From NCBI RefSeq assembly GCF_036625195.1, contig NZ_JAZKUG010000001.1, positions 310,001 to 374,000 of the forward strand: a stretch of DNA of 64,000 bases, given 5' to 3'. Of the stretch, positions 53,349 to 61,634 are shown piece by piece. Below the pieces are notes generated by a model, which was not told the DNA's origin, searched no databases, and saw nothing but the letters and a program-made list of their open reading frames with translations. How positions within the stretch are numbered: the stretch's first letter is position 1; each line of letters starts with the position of its first letter. The position numbers and the translations under genes were made by a program. This DNA is from Accumulibacter sp. GTDB taxonomy: Bacteria > Pseudomonadota > Gammaproteobacteria > Burkholderiales > Rhodocyclaceae.

Positions 53349-55475
53349 ATGTTTAATATCGTCAAGAAGAGCTTCGCCTACGGTGCGCAACAGGTCACGC
53401 TGGAAACCGGGGAGATCGCGCGCCAGGCGAGCGGCGCCGTGGTGGTTTCGATGGGCGAGACGGTGGTGCTGGTCACCGTCGTCGGCAACCGTACCGCCAA
53501 ACCGGGGCAGGATTTCTTCCCGCTGACGGTCGACTACATCGAGAAGACCTACGCCGCCGGACGGATTCCCGGCGGCTTCTTCAAGCGCGAAGGCCGTCCC
53601 TCGGAGAAGGAGACGCTGACCTCGCGTCTGATCGATCGTCCGCTGCGCCCGCTCTTCCCCGAAGGCTTCTACCATGAGGTGCAGGTCGTCGCGATGGTGC
53701 TGTCGCTCGACCCCGAGATCGACCCCGACGTACCGGCGATGATCGGCGCCTCGGCTGCTCTGGCCATCTCGGGAATCCCCTTCGATGGCCCGATCGGTGC
53801 CGCCCGCGTCGGCTACATCGACGGCCAGTATGTTCTCAACCCGGCCCGGACGCAGTTGCAGTCGAGCCAGCTCGATCTCGTCGTCGCCGGCACCCAGGCC
53901 GCCGTACTGATGGTCGAATCGGAGGCCCGGGAACTGTCCGAGGATGTCATGCTCGGTGCCGTCGTCTTTGGACACCAGCAGATGCAGGCCGCCATCGAGG
54001 CGATCAACGACCTCGCCGACGTGGCCGGCAAGCCGGAATGGGAGTGGAGCCCCGCCGCCCGCAACGAGGCGGTGCATGGCAAGCTCGACCGCCTCGTCCA
54101 GGCCGAACTCGAAGAGGCCTACCGCATCACCAGCAAGCAGGTGCGCACGCAGCGGATCAAGGAGATCACCGCCTACGCCGTCGAGACCCTGACCGCCGAC
54201 GACGACGCACCCGACGCCAACGCCATCCGGCAGATGGTCGACGCGGCCGAGGCGCGCATCGTCCGTGGTCGCATCCTGGCCGGCGAGCCGCGTATCGACG
54301 GCCGCGACACGCGCACCGTCCGACCGATCTCGATCCGCTCCGGCGTCCTGCCGCGGGCGCACGGCTCCGCCCTGTTCACGCGCGGCGAAACGCAGGCGAT
54401 CGTCATCGCGACGCTGGGTACCGGCCGCGACGAGCAGATCATCGACGCGCTGTCCGGCGAGTACCGCGAGCGCTTCATGCTGCACTACAACTTCCCGCCC
54501 TATGCAACCGGTGAATGCGGCCGCGTCGGCTCGCCGAAGCGGCGTGAGATCGGTCACGGTCGGCTGGCCAAGCGCGCGCTGCTCGCCGTCCTGCCGTCGC
54601 CGGAGGAGTTCTCCTACACCATCCGGGTGGTCTCCGAGATCACCGAATCGAATGGCTCGAGCTCGATGGCCAGTGTCTGCGGCGCCTCGCTGGCGCTGAT
54701 GGATGCCGGCGTGCCGCTGAAGGCGCATGTCGCCGGAATCGCCATGGGCCTGATCAAGGAAGGCAACCGCGTTGCCGTCCTCACCGACATCCTCGGCGAC
54801 GAGGACCACCTCGGCGACATGGACTTCAAGGTTGCCGGTACCGAGGCGGGCGTGACCGCGCTGCAGATGGACATCAAGATCCAGGGCATCACCAAGGAGA
54901 TCATGCAGGTCGCCCTGGCGCAGGCCGGTGAAGCACGCCAGCACATCCTGAAGCAGATGCAGGGCTCGATGGCCGGGCACCGCGAGGAGGTTTCGACCTA
55001 CGCACCGCGCCTGTACACGATGAAGATCAACCCGGAGAAGATTCGCGACGTCATCGGCAAGGGCGGCGCGGTGATTCGCGCCATCACCGAAGAGACCGGC
55101 ACGACGATCGACATCAAGGATGACGGCACGATCACCATCGCATCGGTCAGCGGCGACGCCGCCAACGCCGCCCGCGCCCGTATCGAGTCGATCACCGCCG
55201 ACGTCGAGGTCGGCAAGATCTACGACGGCACGGTGCTCAAGCTGCTCGACTTCGGCGCCATCGTCAGCATCCTGCCGGGCCGCGACGGTCTCCTGCACAT
55301 CTCGCAGATCGCCAACGAGCGGGTGAATGCGGTTTCCGACTACCTCAAGGATGGTCAGAAGGTGCGCGTCAAGGTGCTCGAAGCCGACGAGAAGGGCCGC
55401 GTCCGCCTGTCGATGAAGGCGGTGACCGCGGAAGAAGGCGGCGCCGGTTCCGCTCCGGGCTCTGCCCCGGCCTGA
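53349..55475 (+). CDS. pnp: Polyribonucleotide nucleotidyltransferase
   Basis: 708 residues. Two RNase PH-like domains (about 10-230 and 300-540; second-core motif ALFTRGETQAIVIATLGTG) flank a helical linker. A KH domain follows (IRDVIGKGGAVIRAITEETG, ~560-580) and then an S1 domain (YDGTVLKLLDFGAIVSILPG, ~625-645). It degrades RNA from the 3' end with phosphate and joins RNase E in the degradosome. AGAAAGGG lies before the ATG. The C-terminus after S1 is short and ends in a Gly/Ala/Pro tail. Confidence 0.98.
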   Translation: MFNIVKKSFAYGAQQVTLETGEIARQASGAVVVSMGETVVLVTVVGNRTAKPGQDFFPLTVDYIEKTYAAGRIPGGFFKREGRPSEKETLTSRLIDRPLRPLFPEGFYHEVQVVAMVLSLDPEIDPDVPAMIGASAALAISGIPFDGPIGAARVGYIDGQYVLNPARTQLQSSQLDLVVAGTQAAVLMVESEARELSEDVMLGAVVFGHQQMQAAIEAINDLADVAGKPEWEWSPAARNEAVHGKLDRLVQAELEEAYRITSKQVRTQRIKEITAYAVETLTADDDAPDANAIRQMVDAAEARIVRGRILAGEPRIDGRDTRTVRPISIRSGVLPRAHGSALFTRGETQAIVIATLGTGRDEQIIDALSGEYRERFMLHYNFPPYATGECGRVGSPKRREIGHGRLAKRALLAVLPSPEEFSYTIRVVSEITESNGSSSMASVCGASLALMDAGVPLKAHVAGIAMGLIKEGNRVAVLTDILGDEDHLGDMDFKVAGTEAGVTALQMDIKIQGITKEIMQVALAQAGEARQHILKQMQGSMAGHREEVSTYAPRLYTMKINPEKIRDVIGKGGAVIRAITEETGTTIDIKDDGTITIASVSGDAANAARARIESITADVEVGKIYDGTVLKLLDFGAIVSILPGRDGLLHISQIANERVNAVSDYLKDGQKVRVKVLEADEKGRVRLSMKAVTAEEGGAGSAPGSAPA

Positions 55476-55549
55476 ACCGCCGCAGCACAACGTGCAGGAG
55501 GCGGCGTCCGCGCCGCCGTCCTGCCAACCCGAGCGCCTGACGCGGGCAC

Positions 55550-55596
55550 GAAAAGCAAAAAAGCCCGAGCTGGCGAGCCGGGCTTTTTTGCTTTTC
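55550..55596. terminator. Bidirectional terminator between pnp and tRNA-Lys
   Basis: A perfect 18-base stem (55550-55567 with 55579-55596) contains an A6 run on one arm and T6 on the other, with a G+C-rich base next to the loop. Read on + it gives GCCCG-loop-CGGGC followed by TTTTTT to end pnp, and read on - it gives the same for the tRNA transcript. It is about 75 bases after pnp and 6 bases from the tRNA 3' end. Confidence 0.93.
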
Positions 55597-55601
55597 GTCC
55601 T

Positions 55602-55677
55602 TGGTGGGTCGGGAGGGATTCGAACCCTCGACCAATGGATTAAAAGTCCACTGCTCTACCGACTGAGCTACCAACCC
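55602..55677 (-). tRNA. tRNA-Lys(TTT)
   Basis: The minus strand folds as a 76-base cloverleaf including an encoded CCA. The acceptor stem GGGTTGG pairs with CCGACCC (one T-G wobble); the D arm is GCTC...GAGC. The anticodon loop CTTTTAA sits within GGACTTTTAATCC, giving anticodon TTT. The T arm is GAGGGTTCGAATCCCTC. It is transcribed towards pnp and its 5' side borders the accessory region to the right. Confidence 0.97.
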
Positions 55678-55856
55678 TCAAGAGCCGCGCAGTATAGGGA
55701 AGGGTCGCAGCACTGTCAACGAAAAGCCTTGCCGAGGGTGCAATCGGAAGTGCGACTGACGCCGGGGCGAGGTGGTTGGCGGTGGCATTCGGCACTAGAC
55801 AATTGGGCGGAGGTGGGGTAAATAGTGATGGGTTACTTCACCTTGGAGCGAGACCC

Positions 55857-56291
55857 ATGACAGAAAGGTGGTCGGAAATGGAGGGGCGACTCAAGCCGAG
55901 TCGGGGTTTGGAAGAGCGGTTTAGAGATCATCCCGAGCTCCAAGCCAAGATCGAGTCGTTGCTGGCGGTGGTCGAGAATGCGGCCGGCGATGTTGAGAAG
56001 GCGGCGGAGGCGGAGCGGCGGGTGACGGAGGAATTGCGGCAGTTGGGCAACGAAGCGTTGCACGGCTGGGCGCGACGGCAAGCGCAGCGGAAGGAAGAAG
56101 AGGTGGCGCAACAACCGGGCGTGCAGCGGAAGGAAAAAAAACGTCTATTGGCAGACCCGGTACGGACAGATCGAAGTAGCGGAGCAGGTCTTCCGGCAAG
56201 GGACGCGCGGGCCGGAGATCCGGCCATTCACGCGTTCGGCGGAGGTGGTCTGCCGGGGCTGCTCGGAGCCGCTGCAGCGAGCGATCGTTGA
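55857..56291 (+). CDS. ISKra4 transposase, N-terminal frame (orfA)
   Basis: About 144 codons from the ATG at 55857. The meaningful part ends near the A8 run at 56134-56141; afterwards the frame loses similarity and stops at 56291. It is rich in Glu, Arg and Ala and probably forms helices used for DNA binding or dimerisation. Removing one A from the A8 run would join it to the second frame (GEKKNVYWQTRYG-type junction, then GQIEVAEQVFRQG). The intact transposase may therefore be made by slippage on the A run, or the gene may carry a one-base frameshift. It has no function on its own that I can name. Confidence 0.65.
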   Translation: MTERWSEMEGRLKPSRGLEERFRDHPELQAKIESLLAVVENAAGDVEKAAEAERRVTEELRQLGNEALHGWARRQAQRKEEEVAQQPGVQRKEKKRLLADPVRTDRSSGAGLPARDARAGDPAIHAFGGGGLPGLLGAAAASDR

Positions 56292-57213
56292 TTTCGGGGC
56301 GGACGCGCCCGCGGCGCGCATTCCGCAGAAGCTGAAAGAGCACTACGGTATCGAGGTGTCCGCCAGTACGTGCTGGCCGATCGTCTTGCGGCATGCCGCG
56401 ACGATCGACGAGCGCCCGAAAGCGGCGGCAAAAATCCCGGCACGAGACGGCGTAGAGCAGTTGATCGGCGAGATCGATGGGAGCATGATTCCCGTCGTGG
56501 AGACGGCCGAATCGGACGACCAGAGCGCGAAAGTGGACCGCCGCAAGACCCGCCGGGTGGGCTGGAGGGAAGCGCGTTTGAGTCTGGTCCATGCGCCGGG
56601 CTCCGTCACCCCGGTGTTCGGCGCCACCGTGGGCCCGCCCGACCAGGTCGGAGAGACGCTGTTGCGCACGGCGGTTCAGGCCGGACTGGGGCGTAAGACC
56701 AAGGTCCATGCGGTCAGCGACGGCGCCGCATGGATTGCGGATCAGGTGAGTGAGCAATTCGGACTGCAAGGCCACTTTCTCGTCGATTTCTACCATGTCT
56801 GTGACTACCTGACGGCCGCAGGGGACACGATCGCCGGCACGGCGGCGAGGGCTTGGCTGGAAACGCAGAAGGATCGGCTGAAACAGAACCGCCTCCAGGA
56901 CGTCGTCGAGGAACTGCAGCGATTCGTCGAGGACGACACCGTTCCCGATGCCAACGCCCCGGTCCGCGCGGCGCATCGCTATCTCACCAATCGCCCGGGG
57001 CAGTTCAACTATCAAGACGCGCTCGTGGCCGGGCTGCCAATAGGGTCCGGCGAAATCGAAAGCGCACACCGTTACGTCATCCAGGACCGTCTCAAGCGGG
57101 CCGGCGCTTGGTGGAAACTGAAAAACGCCAAGCACATGCTGGCGCTGCGTGTCTACCGTGCCAACCAGGAGTGGGACCGCTATTGGCAGTCCAGACGTCA
57201 ACAGGCCGCCTGA
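56142..57213 (+). CDS. ISKra4 transposase, catalytic frame (orfB)
   Basis: The frame is open from the A8 run and the first ATG-like start is GTG at 56245; the end is 57213 (322 residues from 56245). A CxxC in VVCRGCSE comes first. DDE-type residues can be proposed in LIGEIDGSMIPV (Asp), VHAVSDGAAWI (Asp) and GSGEIESAHRYVIQDRLKRA (Glu), the last being highly characteristic of ISKra4 transposases. It catalyses cut or copy of the surrounding element through the 23-base ends. Because the upstream half is in another frame, activity depends on frame joining at 56134-56141. Confidence 0.82.
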
Positions 57214-57418
57214 TCCACAGTCGCACTTCCGATTGCCCCCCCTTGTCGAGGGTGCAATCGGCGGCTTCGGGCCCGGCAATGCAGCCAGTTCCAACCTGAG
57301 GACAGCAAGCCCGTGAATGGGCGTCATGGCACATCGTCGCGACCGTTCCCTTGGCGCCGGAACAGTTGTTGGACCCAAGATCGCATTGACAAGGGGATCG
57401 GAGAAGAGGAACGCGCCT

Positions 57419-57513
57419 GAATCAATCTTCATCGGCATTGACATTGCCAAGCAGACTTTGACGCTGCCTTTGGCGTAAGCGGCAGCATCAAGACCTTTGC
57501 CAGCGACGACGCG
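57419..57513 (+). pseudogene. IS110-family transposase N-terminal remnant
   Basis: The + strand encodes ESIFIGIDIAKQT and, after a one-base shift, FDAAFGVSGSIKTFASDDA. The first matches the DEDD catalytic start (G-I-D-I-A-K) of IS110 transposases. The rest of the protein is absent: the sequence runs directly into the 3' end of the TumA-like gene. It is a short, frameshifted relic. Confidence 0.75.
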
Positions 57514-57536
57514 TGCCTATTCGTTGGACAGCCTTT

Positions 57537-57890
57537 TCACGCGACCTGAGCCAGAGGAACCAGGATCTCGACCGACTCGTACGGCACGGAGACCTGGTTG
57601 TCTTCAGTACGCTCGACGAGCCCCAACTCTTCAAGGCGATTGATGTCAGAGTGGACGTTCGAGTAGTTACGCTCGGCAGCCTTGGCGAGCGCGTAGACGC
57701 TGCATGGGCCAACGCGGCGGAGCGTGGCCAAGAGGTCTACTCGAGCGGGCGTGAGCTCCGAGAACAGTGTTCTAGCGGACTCGAAGCTCAACCGGAAGTC
57801 TGGGTGCGACCCGAGCCGTGAGGCCGCTAGTTGGGCACGCGCGGACCTCACAGCAGACCCTCTTCGAGCGACCTCGATGATTGCCTTCAT
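57537..57890 (-). CDS. HTH antitoxin of a TumE/TumA-like pair
   Basis: 117 residues. A winged-helix DNA-binding region lies at about 50-105 (LTPARVDLLATLRRVGPCSVYALA, then NYSNVHSDINRLEELGLVER), of the MarR/HVO_A0114 type that acts as antitoxin TumA. The ATG at 57890 overlaps the upstream toxin stop by 4 bases (ATGA), so the two are coupled, with the toxin first. In known pairs the second protein binds the toxin and represses the operon. The base composition is below the core genome, fitting a mobile module. Confidence 0.82.
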   Translation of the reverse strand: MKAIIEVARRGSAVRSARAQLAASRLGSHPDFRLSFESARTLFSELTPARVDLLATLRRVGPCSVYALAKAAERNYSNVHSDINRLEELGLVERTEDNQVSVPYESVEILVPLAQVA

Positions 57891-58171
57891 GGTTCTCTCC
57901 ACTCGTCGATGTCCCGTTCGAAGTCGTCAAGCAGCTTGTCGATAGACTCGAACGAGTACTGTAGTTCCTGGCCGTTGATGTGCCGGTGATCACCCTTGCC
58001 GCGCTCGTTGTCGTACCTTACTCGATCGATGCCGCTGCGGCCGTAGTAGAGCCGGTACTTGAAGTCGTGAGAACTTGGCGCGAGGGGCTGCGGCAGCCGC
58101 CAGACCACGACCTCCACGATCGCGCCGTCGTCGTGGACCTCCTTGGTTCTCGCCATGAGAACAGCCTTCAT
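57887..58171 (-). CDS. TumE-like toxin (DUF6516 family)
   Basis: About 94 residues from the ATG at 58171 (MKAVLMARTKEVHDDGAIVE). The family core is VVVWRLPQPL, then KYRLYYG and YDNERGKGDHRH, where the His/Arg/Lys-rich segment is a likely active site. TumE proteins are toxins paired with HTH antitoxins of the TumA type, exactly the order here. Upstream in-frame ATGs exist at 58180 and further, overlapping an inverted repeat; none has a clear ribosome site, so the start is uncertain. Confidence 0.82.
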   Translation of the reverse strand: MKAVLMARTKEVHDDGAIVEVVVWRLPQPLAPSSHDFKYRLYYGRSGIDRVRYDNERGKGDHRHINGQELQYSFESIDKLLDDFERDIDEWREP

Positions 58172-58192
58172 GTATTGCATGATAGCAATACA
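58171..58192 (-). promoter_or_regulatory. Perfect inverted repeat at the TumE start, candidate operator
   Basis: TGTATTGC (58171-58178) and GCAATACA (58185-58192) form a perfect 8-base inverted repeat around a 6-base spacer. It covers the region just upstream of the toxin start codon, where an autoregulating antitoxin would bind. No promoter hexamers were assigned. Confidence 0.55.
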
Positions 58193-58317
58193 TCGCGCGT
58201 CCGTCGAGAGGATGGTGGTGGCGCCGGCCAACGGTCATTGCAGTTGCGGCCGCCCAGGATGATGAAAGAAAACGCGGGTTGGGAGGCGCCGGGGAGATGT
58301 CGCGCAATATTTTGGCG

Positions 58318-58381
58318 GTCCAACGACCAAGGTTAAATCGTGCGAGCGAAGCGAAGCCACGATCTGAACCGTTTGTTCGAC
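58318..58381 (+). other. attC-like site, + orientation (weak)
   Basis: GTCCAAC (fits RYYYAAC) at 58318 and GTTCGAC at 58375-58381 bracket an imperfect stem: GGTTAAATCGTG faces CACGATCTGAACC with an extra base on one side, typical of attC folding. It is 64 bases long. No cassette gene ends at its left in the right orientation, so it may be a solitary decayed site or chance. The stretch 58193-58518 otherwise has no gene that I can see. Confidence 0.35.
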
Positions 58382-58518
58382 GAAGCCGCTGCGCGGAGGA
58401 TCTGCTGGCGATATGCTGGCATCACAATGTGACTTGTTCGTTAGCCCGCATGGCGCATGGCGGCTTGACTAGGCCGCTTGAGGGAACCATCATGGTTCCA
58501 TTGCGGTTGGAGACCGAC

Positions 58519-58764
58519 ATGCCCACGACCCTGACCTTGAAGAACATTCCCGATGCCGTGTACGAGCAACTCAAGCTCTCCGCTGAGGCGCACCGCCGGA
58601 GCATGAACAGTGAAGCCATTGTGTGCTTGGAGAGAGTGCTGCTGCCAGCAAAGGTGAGCGTGGCTGAACGCTTGGCGCGGGCGCGGGAGTTGCGTAGCGC
58701 GTTACCCACGGGCAAGTTCAAGGCGCGTGACATTGATGCGATGAAACGGGAAGGCAGCCCATGA
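58519..58764 (+). CDS. VapB/FitA-like ribbon-helix-helix antitoxin
   Basis: 81 residues. The N-terminal ribbon-helix-helix MPTTLTLKNIPDAVYEQLK and SAEAHRRSMNSEAI (about 1-35) is of the Arc/FitA type and would bind operator DNA; the C-terminal RELRSALPTGKFKARDIDA should wrap the toxin. The ATG at 58519 has GGAG 6 bases away; an earlier in-frame start at 58492 would add nine atypical residues. The stop overlaps the toxin start by 4 bases. Confidence 0.88.
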   Translation: MPTTLTLKNIPDAVYEQLKLSAEAHRRSMNSEAIVCLERVLLPAKVSVAERLARARELRSALPTGKFKARDIDAMKREGSP

Positions 58765-59156
58765 TTGTGGTGGATTCCAACGTGCTGGCCTACCTGTACC
58801 TGCCCGGAGAACATACCGCGGCAGCCGAACAATTGCTCGAGCGGGAACCAGAATGGGCGGCCCCGGTGCTTTGGCGAAGCGAGTTCCGGAACATTCTGGC
58901 TGGCTACCTCAGACGGAAGATGCTGACCTTCGAACAAGCCTGTAGTCTGCAGACGGAAGCCGAGGCATTGCTTGCCGGTTCGGAGTTCGATGTGGAGTCA
59001 CAGGTCGTGCTGGAGTTGGTGCGTGACAGCGACTGCTCGGCGTACGACTGCGAATTCATCGCGCTCGCGAACAGGCTCGAAACGAAGCTGGTGACGCTTG
59101 ACAAGAAGTTGCTCCGAGCGTTCCCGAAACATGCGATCGGCTTGATTGCGGGCTAA
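58761..59156 (+). CDS. VapC/FitB-like PIN-domain ribonuclease toxin
   Basis: 131 residues, PIN domain. Acidic metal residues are in MIVVDSNVLAYLY (Asp5), LWRSEFRNIL (Glu), CSAYDCEFIALA (Asp) and KLVTLDKKLL (Asp), all present. PIN toxins cut specific tRNAs or rRNA when free of antitoxin. ATGA overlap with the antitoxin gene shows coupled translation. It appears intact. It is followed immediately by the truncated IS91 transposase. Confidence 0.9.
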   Translation: MIVVDSNVLAYLYLPGEHTAAAEQLLEREPEWAAPVLWRSEFRNILAGYLRRKMLTFEQACSLQTEAEALLAGSEFDVESQVVLELVRDSDCSAYDCEFIALANRLETKLVTLDKKLLRAFPKHAIGLIAG

Positions 59157-59221
59157 TCGCGATAGGAGAAAGCCTCGCGGCCTCCCTCACACCACCGGAC
59201 TGCACGCAAGGCAGCCGGAAG

Positions 59222-59839
59222 ATGCTGGTCCAGTGCACGGAGTGCGCACATCGGAAGCTGGTGCCGCATTCCTGCGGCCATCGCCACTGTCCGCACTGCC
59301 AGCACCACGAGAGCCAGCAATGGCTGGAACGTCAGTTGAAGAAGCAGGTTCCTGCCGAGTACTTTCTGCTGACCTTCACTCTCCCGGCCGAATTCCGGGC
59401 GCTGGCCTGGGCAAGGCAGCGTGTGGTCTACGACTTGCTCCTGCAGTCCTGCTGGCAGACGGTACACCGCTTCGCCCACAACGACCGCCAGTTGCAAGGC
59501 ACGCCCGGCGCGATTCCGGTGCTGCACACGAACACGCGCCGACTCGACTACCACCCGCATGTCCATCTCGTCATGCCGGCAGCCGCGGTCGACGCCGAAG
59601 GCAAGCAATGGCGAACCAAAGCACGAGGCAAGGCGAAGGGCGGCTATCTGTTCAACCAGAAAGCCTTGGCCAAGGTCTTTCGGGCGAAAGTCCTGGCGGC
59701 GATCGAAGCCGCCGGGCTGACCCCCCTCTACACCGAAGGCTTCAGCCACTTCGTTACCTCCATGACTGCTCCGATTGCTACCGGCTGGAGCGAAAGTCGC
59801 CGGGTGGGGTTCGCACCCACTGGAAAAGCGCAGCCTTAG
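59222..59839 (+). pseudogene. IS91-family transposase, truncated at both ends
   Basis: About 205 codons with the IS91 zinc cluster CTECAHRKLVPHSCGHRHCPHC and the HUH motif DYHPHVHLVMPAAA, the divalent-metal site of Y2 rolling-circle transposases. The typical N-terminal helix before the zinc cluster is missing, and after about residue 180 the frame turns into unrelated sequence (GWSESRRVGFAPTGKAQP), so the catalytic tyrosine region is lost. It cannot be active. An isolated strong hairpin lies 11 bases beyond. Confidence 0.82.
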
Positions 59840-59849
59840 CACGGCGCAC

Positions 59850-59884
59850 GTCGAACTCGGGGGATCAGATCGCCCGAGTTCGAC
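59850..59884. repeat. Perfect 12-base inverted repeat after the IS91 remnant
   Basis: GTCGAACTCGGG (59850-59861) pairs perfectly with CCCGAGTTCGAC (59873-59884) around an 11-base loop and is followed by AAAAAT. It may be a transcription terminator (reading minus it would lack T's; reading + it has no T run) or the subterminal palindrome of an IS91-like end. The second is favoured by position. Confidence 0.5.
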
Positions 59885-59937
59885 AAAAATACGGCTAAGT
59901 GATTGTTTGTGCGCAATTCACCGGTTCGGAATTGGCA

Positions 59938-61497
59938 CTACAGACGTCTAGCGGAGGGCTCGGGCAGGGCGACGGTGTCGAACAGCTCCTTCTGTTGGGG
60001 GGTGATGGCGGACAGGCCGGAGGCTGACTGGCGTTGATGCAGCGTGACCTGGTGGTACTGGATGTGGCGGGCGATCTCCAGGGCGCGCTCCGGGGAGAGG
60101 GGGCTGGCCTTCGCCTTGAGGCGCAGGCGCAGCACCCGATAGAGCAGCAATGCCAGGAAGCAGATCAAGGCGTGCGCCCGGATGCGATCCGGCAGGCGGT
60201 GGAAGACCGGCGCGATTTCGATCTCGGACTTCAGAACACGGAATCCTCGTTCGATGTCCGCCAGCGCCTTGTAGCGCGCCACGATCTCGGCCGGGGGAGA
60301 ATCCGGAACGTTGGAAACGAGGATCAGCTTGCCATCCATGAGCCGCGCGCGCCTCAGCGCCCGTTCGTCGATCTCGTAGGTGAACACCTCGGAGGCGAGA
60401 TTGACCTTGATGATGTGCGCCAGATGCGCGTCAGCGACCGCCTTGTAGAAACGGGCGATCGTGCCGGCGTCTGACAGCTTCTTGCCCGGGTGTTTCTGGC
60501 CGGCCTCCTGGCCATCGAGTTTCTCCGCCCACTGCGCGGCATCCCTCTCCAGCGCCGCAATGCGCTCATCGCGTACGCGACCCTGCTCGCTGGCCCTATC
60601 GGGGCGATGGGCAACGATCAGACGAAACCCCTCCCACTTCAGCTCACCAAAGACCTCTGCCGTCGCCGGCCGGCAACTCTTCTCGTGGAACGGGGTGAGC
60701 AGGCGGTCAAAATCCCCGTAGCGCCGCGCCGGGACGGCCAGAATGAACTCCAACGGCTGATCGCCGACGCGCAGCGCCCGGATGGCTTCGAGATTGTCGA
60801 GACTCAGCAGACCCCGATCGGCGACCAGTACCACGCGTTTGATCGGATAGCGTGCCAACACTTTCTCGATCGTCGGCACCAGCGTCGTCGTCTCGCCGGT
60901 ATTGCCGGCAAAGACCTCATGATGGATCGGCAAGCCGTCCGCCGTCTGGACCACCCCGAGCATCACCTGGCGTACCGTCCCACCCTCCTTGGCATGGCCA
61001 AAGTGCCGCAGGTCCTCGGACTCATCGGTGCATCCTTCGGCACGGATCGTCGTCAGGTCGTAGAAGACGATCGCCAACTCCTGATCGATCAACGGCCGCA
61101 GGAGAGCTGCCAGAGCGTCGTCAACCCGGTCGGCACCCTCCGCCAGAGTATCCATCGTGCGCAGCAGGTGCTGGTGGGTGACCGAATCGGCGCTGACCTC
61201 GGGAACACGGGTGCCCTCCAGCCAGCGCAGGATCCCCAGCTTGGACTCCGGATCACACAGCCGGTTGAACACCATCACCCGCAGCAGACCTTCGGCGTCG
61301 AACTGGTGGCGATTGCGCAGCAGCCGGCGAAAGGCGTCGGCGAAGCCCAACTCTTTCCACAGGGCGGTCAGCAGCCAGGTGTCGCCGACCGACAGCGCCG
61401 GTGCAAAGGCGACCTCGCCGGTCCCTTCCTCGAGGGAGGGCTTGCCCGCCGCCCGCAGCAGACCGTTGAGCAACGAGTCGGTCTCGCCGGATCGCAC
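59938..61497 (-). CDS. IS1634-family transposase, N-terminally truncated
   Basis: 519 codons from a GTG at 61497. DDE residues can be placed in IVFYDLTTIRAEG (Asp), RVVLVADRGLLS (Asp) and LADIERGFRVLKSEIEI (Glu), with the late tail HIQYHQVTLHQRQ; all match IS1634 (IS4 superfamily). Normal members are longer by roughly 50-60 residues with a conserved opening before the DSLLNGLLR segment. Here the frame upstream of 61497 encodes unrelated sequence and stops at 61569. The gene is therefore probably a 5'-deleted copy. No matching terminal repeats were found near 59890 or 61600. The junction at about 61500 carries a GTTAGGC identical to integron core sites. Confidence 0.8.
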   Translation of the reverse strand: MRSGETDSLLNGLLRAAGKPSLEEGTGEVAFAPALSVGDTWLLTALWKELGFADAFRRLLRNRHQFDAEGLLRVMVFNRLCDPESKLGILRWLEGTRVPEVSADSVTHQHLLRTMDTLAEGADRVDDALAALLRPLIDQELAIVFYDLTTIRAEGCTDESEDLRHFGHAKEGGTVRQVMLGVVQTADGLPIHHEVFAGNTGETTTLVPTIEKVLARYPIKRVVLVADRGLLSLDNLEAIRALRVGDQPLEFILAVPARRYGDFDRLLTPFHEKSCRPATAEVFGELKWEGFRLIVAHRPDRASEQGRVRDERIAALERDAAQWAEKLDGQEAGQKHPGKKLSDAGTIARFYKAVADAHLAHIIKVNLASEVFTYEIDERALRRARLMDGKLILVSNVPDSPPAEIVARYKALADIERGFRVLKSEIEIAPVFHRLPDRIRAHALICFLALLLYRVLRLRLKAKASPLSPERALEIARHIQYHQVTLHQRQSASGLSAITPQQKELFDTVALPEPSARRL

Positions 61498-61506
61498 CGC
61501 TTCGCG

Positions 61507-61634
61507 GTTAGGCGCCGGGGTCGGGCCTTCATTCGTATTGCGACCTCTTCGCGCCTGCGTGCCACCTCACATGGTGCACCCGCTCCGGGCTTTCATGCTC
61601 GGGGGCGAGTGGGCCAACTCATGATTGGTTAGGC
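61507..61634 (-). other. Decayed attC-like site after the lipoprotein gene
   Basis: On the minus strand, GCCTAAC (complement of 61628-61634) includes the stop codon of the lipoprotein gene and fits RYYYAAC. It is followed by an imperfect palindrome at about 61570-61612 (CACTCGCCCC against GGAGCGGGTG). The second core GTTRRRY expected before about 61550 is absent, and another GCCTAAC occurs at 61513-61507 near the IS1634 junction. This looks like an attC whose distal half was lost. Confidence 0.5.

Larger units (their letters stand above)
55736..57240 (+). mobile_element. ISKra4-family insertion sequence, 1505 bp, with 9-bp target duplication
   Basis: Terminal inverted repeats of 23 bases match at 22: GGGTGCAATCGG... 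at 55736-55758 and its complement at 57218-57240 (GGGGGCAATCGG...). The ends begin with GGG, as in the ISKra4 family. The flanks CCTTGCCGA (55727-55735) and CCTTGTCGA (57241-57249) form a 9-base target duplication with one mismatch. Inside are two overlapping transposase frames. A 12-base copy of the left tip sits again at 57250-57261, directly after the right duplication, indicating an earlier or tandem insertion. The element lies about 60 bases from the tRNA-Lys 5' end. Confidence 0.88.

Noticed and set aside
55602..55677. tRNA-Lys as the integration site of the accessory region
   Set aside because: Islands usually enter at the tRNA 3' end, which here faces pnp. The accessory DNA is on the 5' side and no duplicated 3' end of the tRNA was seen at its far side.
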